Shown here: piece by piece, positions 59,542 through 64,000 of the stretch
Layout of the letters: the number at the start of each line of letters is the position of its first letter
Numbering within the stretch: the stretch's first letter is position 1
From: Lepas anatifera
Taxonomy: Eukaryota > Arthropoda > Thecostraca > Lepadidae
DNA: 64,000 nt
Assembly: GCA_034440635.1 (NCBI GenBank)
Contig: JAOTON010001583.1
Coordinates: forward strand, 744,001 to 808,000
Direction: 5' to 3'
Notes under the pieces: generated by a model
What the model saw: only the letters and a program-made list of their open reading frames with translations
Database searches by the model: none
What the model was told of the DNA's origin: nothing
Program-made: the position numbers and the translations under genes

Positions 59542-61749
59542 GGAAAGGTCAGTGGGCGGGGCATTTCTTGTGCTGGCCGTTGAAGTGTCTTCAAGGGATC
59601 AAGAAAGGGCCAAAGAAGGGAAAAATTTTATTTTCACTCAAATAGCCAAATAAATACCACAAAAGTCAGATTTGAGGCTAAAACAACCCCTAGCGGTAGT
59701 CCACAGAAAAGGCGACTTGTATTACTGTTTACGACTAATTGTTGACAATTTGGTATTGACTTGACGCAATACTTCTTTCAGCACTCTACTCATTTAATAG
59801 GAAGCCAGGGGTGCCCTTCCATTCCCGCGTGATCATCAAATGATTTGATCCACTTAACCAGATCATTTGTTAGCATAATTAATCATCTTGGCCGCACCAC
59901 TCCCCGCTAACATTAAATGTTTTCTCTCTTTTCCAATTATGCATTTTTTCTCTTCAACAGTGGCGGATCTAGGTTACCAGAGCGGAGACTCAGAGGAAGC
60001 ACTTTTCCACCAACTTTTCACCCAAAAGGATCCTATAGTATCGCATCCCTCGCGTCCGGTTTTCGGTGGCCATCATTTTTGGGGATCGTGGTTTTAACAA
60101 AGTTTTGTCTCTCCCTCCCACCACCATACCAGCTCTTCTGCTGCTCTACTGCTTTTTCGGTCTTAGAATATCGTATTTAAGAGCGGAAGAGGTTAAAAGA
60201 AGCCATACTTATACGAGGGACAAACCAGAAAGAGCTTAGGTGCCAGCAGCTAGAAAAATTGGCATAAAGGTCAAATTCCAAGAAAGGGCCAACCAAAAAA
60301 ATCACTGGCCCAACGCGACAAAAAAAGGCCCAATTCGAGATATTTGGCCACAAAATGGCCAGCCTGGTAGCCCTAACGCTGCTGCAATCCATTTCGAATG
60401 AAAATTTTGAATGAAAAAGTGTCGAACACAAGTTGTTTATAGGCTAAATCGAGATAAGGTTTTGATATACATACCTACTATGATGTGTGCCTATTGCTGT
60501 CAAAATCATCTACGGAATTTAGTACAAAAACCAGTCAATAATTGTTTAGGCTTTTCAACGCACCAACTGTCAGTGTCATATGGCGTCGCCAGCTCTTTCC
60601 TTGTTGGAAGGGTTTCTCGGGAGACAGTTTGGTGATTCTAACGAAGGGCTGTGGCTGAATATATAATCTCTCCCAATTTTCAACATCAAGGAATCTATGA
60701 GAAAGGCCAGATAACAACTTAACGACTTTGCAGAAAAAATTGATGCAGCAATCTCATTATGAATTTCACGTATGCTACAAAACCGTCGGAAAAGGGGATT
60801 AGGGGGCCTGCCCTCCCCCCGCCCACTTTTTGACCAGCAATGTCTTGCTCTCAGTCAAAATGGGACAAAACCGGAAATGTGTATAACCAGCCGCTCGGAA
60901 AGCAACAAAGACCCAAAGTTAAAAGTTTTTGGTACTACCGTGGACAGTTTGTTGTCAGCATCAGGTTGAAGTTTGGCTTGCCCCTCACTTTTTTGCCGGT
61001 GGTGACGTTTATGTATGCTGCCACCACAATAATAAATAAAAAACTAAGCACTTCACACCGCCACACCAGCAACCAGTCCTACGCGCTTTGACGACACCGA
61101 GTCCCGTCTAATCCACGAACGGGCTTACAACTGACCGCGTGTCAAATGAGAGCATCATACAATCTCACGATACTGGCTGAGGGTGTGGGCTTCCGGTCGG
61201 ATAGAATATGATGTTTGATTGGTCGTAGGCCAGCGTTCATCTCCAGTGCTGTGATTAGTTGATGCTGAGGCTGCTTTGCCGGGATTTCCCGTAGCCATGC
61301 GCTTTGTTTCGTCTTCGCACGATGGAGGAGACAGCCACGGATGAAAATGTTTAACACAATTTTTGTGGATTGCCAATTTGGTACCAGCAATAAACCTAAA
61401 TTATTATTAATGGGTGGTATTCTGTCTTATTTTCGTAAGGTGAGTTTGTGTTTGTTGAGGTTTAAGTCATCTCTTGACTATTTCACTGAGGGGCCGATTT
61501 CCGGGCACCGGGGGGCATTTTGGCCGACTGGGGAGGGGGCAAATGGCCCCCAGTTAACATGTTAAAAAATGGCCTGGCGTCACCACAAAATTGTTTGTAA
61601 GAGGTGACGGACTTTAATCTGGCGATGACGGGGGCGGGAGGAGGGGAGGGGGTGAGGAGGCGATTTTAATATGGTGAAAAAGTGCAAAAAAGTTGGTACC
61701 TATTTCAAGTTAAAATGGGGGGACGCCCGTTTCCTCATTCGTGAACTTA
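59542..61749. other. Intergenic repeat debris
   Basis: CAGTGGCGGATCTAGG at 59959 resembles a DNA-transposon end. The 50-bp repeat at 60574-60624 is listed separately. No gene-like frame. Confidence 0.4.
60574..60624 (+). repeat. Short dispersed repeat, copy 2
   Basis: Same segment as 29506-29556 (GTCATATGGCGTCGCCAGCT, CTCTTTCC, GTTGGAAGGGTTTC). Confidence 0.6.
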
Positions 61750-62400
61750 GGTGACGCGCTCCTCCCCCACTTTCGACGCCCATGCCAATAATGATGGTAA
61801 GAATACATCCTTAAGACTATTCATTTCGCCCATAAACAAAACTAAGCACCGGGGTAGGTTGCATCAATGTTTCAACCTGCCCCACGAAAAAGGATTCCTC
61901 TTGCCCCGTCCCTGTCCTGAATCAATCATGGTGCCAAATATTGCACAGGCCATGAGGTCCCCCCAAAAGTCTTAGCCTCAATTGCAGACTGGAGAAACAC
62001 GCTTTAACCTACCAGGCTTATGACCAGCGTGCATGTTATCTTGTATTTCATTTAAAACTTGATGTAACAGCTACAAAAAAATACTTTTACCCTTAAAAAA
62101 TGAGTTTTGCCTCCTCACCTGGTATCGGCCGACCGCCTTCGCTGGTTTCTTCACCGGAAAGACTTCGCGCGTGCACAGTTCTAGTGGGTCCGTACTTTTA
62201 AACTGTTATCTAGTGAATATTTTTTTAGTTACAGCCCCTGATGCATTCAACCCGTGATGCAACCAGCCCCGGTCTCCCCTACTTGGAAAGGTAGCTTATA
62301 CTAGGTCTGTCGAGCACCCAAATTGTACGTCCCACCCCCCCCCCTCCCCCAGGAGGAGAGGCAGACATGGGTTTGCCTCCCCTAAACTCGGGTCTGCATC
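61750..62400 (-). mobile_element. Decayed DNA transposon end, inverse partner of 57525-57960
   Basis: Ends with CTGCATCCGCCCCTG (62388-62398), the outer end of the CAGGGGCGGATGCAG type. The inner parts match 57525-57960 in inverted order. It ends about 190 bp upstream of the LRR start codon. Confidence 0.5.
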
Positions 62401-62592
62401 CGCCCCTGACCGATAATAACAGTATTTTGCATGTTACCTGGAAACTGACAGAACATGACTATCGATTCATAGGGTATAGAAAAAGCACTGAAAATTAAGC
62501 ACTTTGAAACTTGCGATGACATACCACAGTATTTGGAAGTACTTAGACGTTTTCCACCGACAGGGCGTCAGCTCGGCTGTCCCACCACCACC
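62401..62592 (+). promoter_or_regulatory. 5' flank or intron end before the LRR gene
   Basis: An acceptor-like TTTTCCACCGACAG ends at about 62567, so the region may be an intron with a 5' UTR exon further left. An upstream ATG at 62517 lies in another frame. No core promoter motif was identified. Confidence 0.3.
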
Positions 62593-64000
62593 ATGCAGCA
62601 CTGTTGGCTGTTGGCACTGGTGCTGGCGGCCGCGGCCGGCTCAGCCACCGCAAAGTGGGAGCCGCCGCCGCCCCGCTTCCAGTGTCCGACCCGCGCCATC
62701 CTCCACTTCCCCTGTGAGTGCCTCAACGGCGGCGATTTCGGCATCCACATGCGGTGCGAGAACACGAATTTGGCGCAGATCGCCGTAGCACTGCGGAACG
62801 TGCGAGTGCCGATGGACTCGCTGACACTGGCCAAGTGCAGCATGGCGCGGCTGCACGGCACCGTCTTCCACACCATCTCCGCCCGGTCTCTGCATATCGA
62901 GGACACGCCCATCCGCACCATCGCGCCCGAGACCTTCCTCGGAATCAACAACACCCTGCAGAACCTGACTCTGTTCAACACGCGACTGACGGAAATCCCC
63001 ACAGAGGCGTTCGCTGTTTTGACAAACACGTCTGTTCTGGAGATAATCGGCGGAGATTTCCGCACTGTACCTGAGAAAGCCTTCCTAACGTTGGGACGTC
63101 TCACCGATCTCCTAATTCAGAACGCAAACGTCACTAGAGTGCACTCCAAGGCTTTTGTGGGCCTGGGAAGGCTGAAGAAGTTGTCGCTGGCCTACAACAA
63201 CCTCAGTACACTCCCCTCTGAGGTTTTCCTTCCGGTCAGAAAGCTGATAAACCTGGACTTGGCGTACAACAGATTCACGAAATTAAGATCGCGCTATTTC
63301 AGCGACTCGAAACAGCTCAAATGGTGTAACATGTCTAATAATGCGATATCGGATATGGGTGACAGGACATTTGGACGGAATGGTCAGCTCGGGTACCTGG
63401 ACATGGGACATAACAAAATCACAAAGATCGAGACCAACCAGTTCAGGTCTATGCGCTCCATGCGTCGACTTTTCTTCAACGACAATCAGATCACTGAGGT
63501 GGGTCGAGGGGCCTTCACGTCCATCCGTCGAATAGGAACGCTGGATTTTGCACGCAATCAGCTAACGAAGATTGAGCGTCAGATGTTCTCGGGTCTCCGA
63601 TTCCTCGAGTTCGTGAGTTTCCAGGAGAATCAAATCACTGAAATCGAGAAAGGAGCCTTCAAAGGTATGTACCAGACCTCTATAAACGTGAGCCACAATC
63701 AGATAGCAGTGATTGAAGACGAAGCTTTCGTCGAGTGTGACAACCTGACGGTGTTGGACCTCAGCTTCAATAACCTCACTGACATGGGCGGCCCGGATGC
63801 CTTCAAATCAACCGATCTGACAGAGCTTCGTATCCAATACAACTATCTGACCAACATGTCTCAGGTTCCGTTCGACAAGTTCAGACTGATTAAGATGCTC
63901 AACATGTCCTTCAATAATATCCAGGAGATACCGAAAAAGACGTTCCCTGACTTGTATCAGCTTCACACCATCGATGTCAGCCATAATGCTATCATTAAGA
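62593..64000 (+). CDS. Extracellular leucine-rich-repeat protein (chaoptin/artichoke-like), partial
   Basis: ATG at 62593 in good context (CACCACCATGC) opens a frame that stays open to the right edge (469 codons). Residues 1-20 (MQHCWLLALVLAAAAGSATA) are a signal peptide. A cysteine cap of LRRNT type follows (C31, C41, C43, C55). From about residue 70 come some 16 leucine-rich repeats of about 24 residues with the L..L.L..N.(I/L)..(I/L)....F pattern, for example LKKLSLAYNNLSTLPSEVF, LTVLDLSFNNLTDM and IKMLNMSFNNIQEIP. Several N-x-S/T sites are present, such as NNT, NLT and NMS. Long LRR ectodomains of this type in arthropods include chaoptin (photoreceptor adhesion) and artichoke (extracellular matrix); which one cannot be decided without the C-terminus. 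No frameshift, so the gene looks functional. CpG-containing, GC-rich exon in AT-richer surroundings. Confidence 0.88.
   Translation, partial: MQHCWLLALVLAAAAGSATAKWEPPPPRFQCPTRAILHFPCECLNGGDFGIHMRCENTNLAQIAVALRNVRVPMDSLTLAKCSMARLHGTVFHTISARSLHIEDTPIRTIAPETFLGINNTLQNLTLFNTRLTEIPTEAFAVLTNTSVLEIIGGDFRTVPEKAFLTLGRLTDLLIQNANVTRVHSKAFVGLGRLKKLSLAYNNLSTLPSEVFLPVRKLINLDLAYNRFTKLRSRYFSDSKQLKWCNMSNNAISDMGDRTFGRNGQLGYLDMGHNKITKIETNQFRSMRSMRRLFFNDNQITEVGRGAFTSIRRIGTLDFARNQLTKIERQMFSGLRFLEFVSFQENQITEIEKGAFKGMYQTSINVSHNQIAVIEDEAFVECDNLTVLDLSFNNLTDMGGPDAFKSTDLTELRIQYNYLTNMSQVPFDKFRLIKMLNMSFNNIQEIPKKTFPDLYQLHTIDVSHNAIIK

Noticed and set aside
62568..63104. 178-residue minus-strand frame
   Set aside because: Antisense shadow of the LRR exon.

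Overview
The window looks like nuclear DNA of an invertebrate animal, most likely an arthropod (possibly a crustacean; the species cannot be fixed from sequence alone). Genes are split by long introns with canonical GT-AG junctions, and most of the DNA is intron, old transposons, tRNA-derived SINEs and simple or tandem repeats. Two host genes can be supported.

The first is a zona pellucida (ZP) domain, cuticlin-like secreted or membrane protein on the minus strand. I reconstructed seven coding exons by matching splice sites and phases: 43983-43923 (signal peptide), 30875-30774, 30291-30185, 27923-27751, 24995-24765, 24325-24178 and 7907-7763. Together they give about 322 residues: signal peptide, ZP-N, ZP-C, eight cysteines and a furin-type RRRR site. 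The 3' exons (transmembrane segment, tail) were not found and may lie left of the window. The second is an extracellular leucine-rich-repeat protein of chaoptin/artichoke type, plus strand from 62593, open through the right edge.

Layout: 1-3.1 kb, remnants of non-LTR retrotransposons (a reverse transcriptase pseudogene on the minus strand); 3.1-7.2 kb, TTAA-flanked MITEs, a small unidentified ORF and a tRNA-SINE; 7.76-44 kb, the ZP gene. Its last visible intron holds a 4.8-kb, 34-bp minisatellite directly abutting exon 7, a second degenerate LINE, a permuted repeat with an (AT)n tract, a nested TTAA element and CpG-rich patches. 44-47.8 kb is upstream DNA. 47.8-59.5 kb is a transposon graveyard (tRNA-SINE, three TTAA elements, a hAT element with an intact 8-bp target duplication and a hATC pseudogene, a foldback structure). 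59.5-62.5 kb is repeat debris, followed by the LRR gene.

The most notable observation is the minisatellite. Its repeat unit is a copy of the exon-7 3' splice site plus the first 15 coding bases (codons VQCSN), so about 140 decoy acceptors lie immediately upstream of the real one. The second is a family of TTAA-flanked, piggyBac-like MITEs that carry dense AGGTCA/TGACCT motifs (nuclear-receptor half-sites) and have spread through the region.
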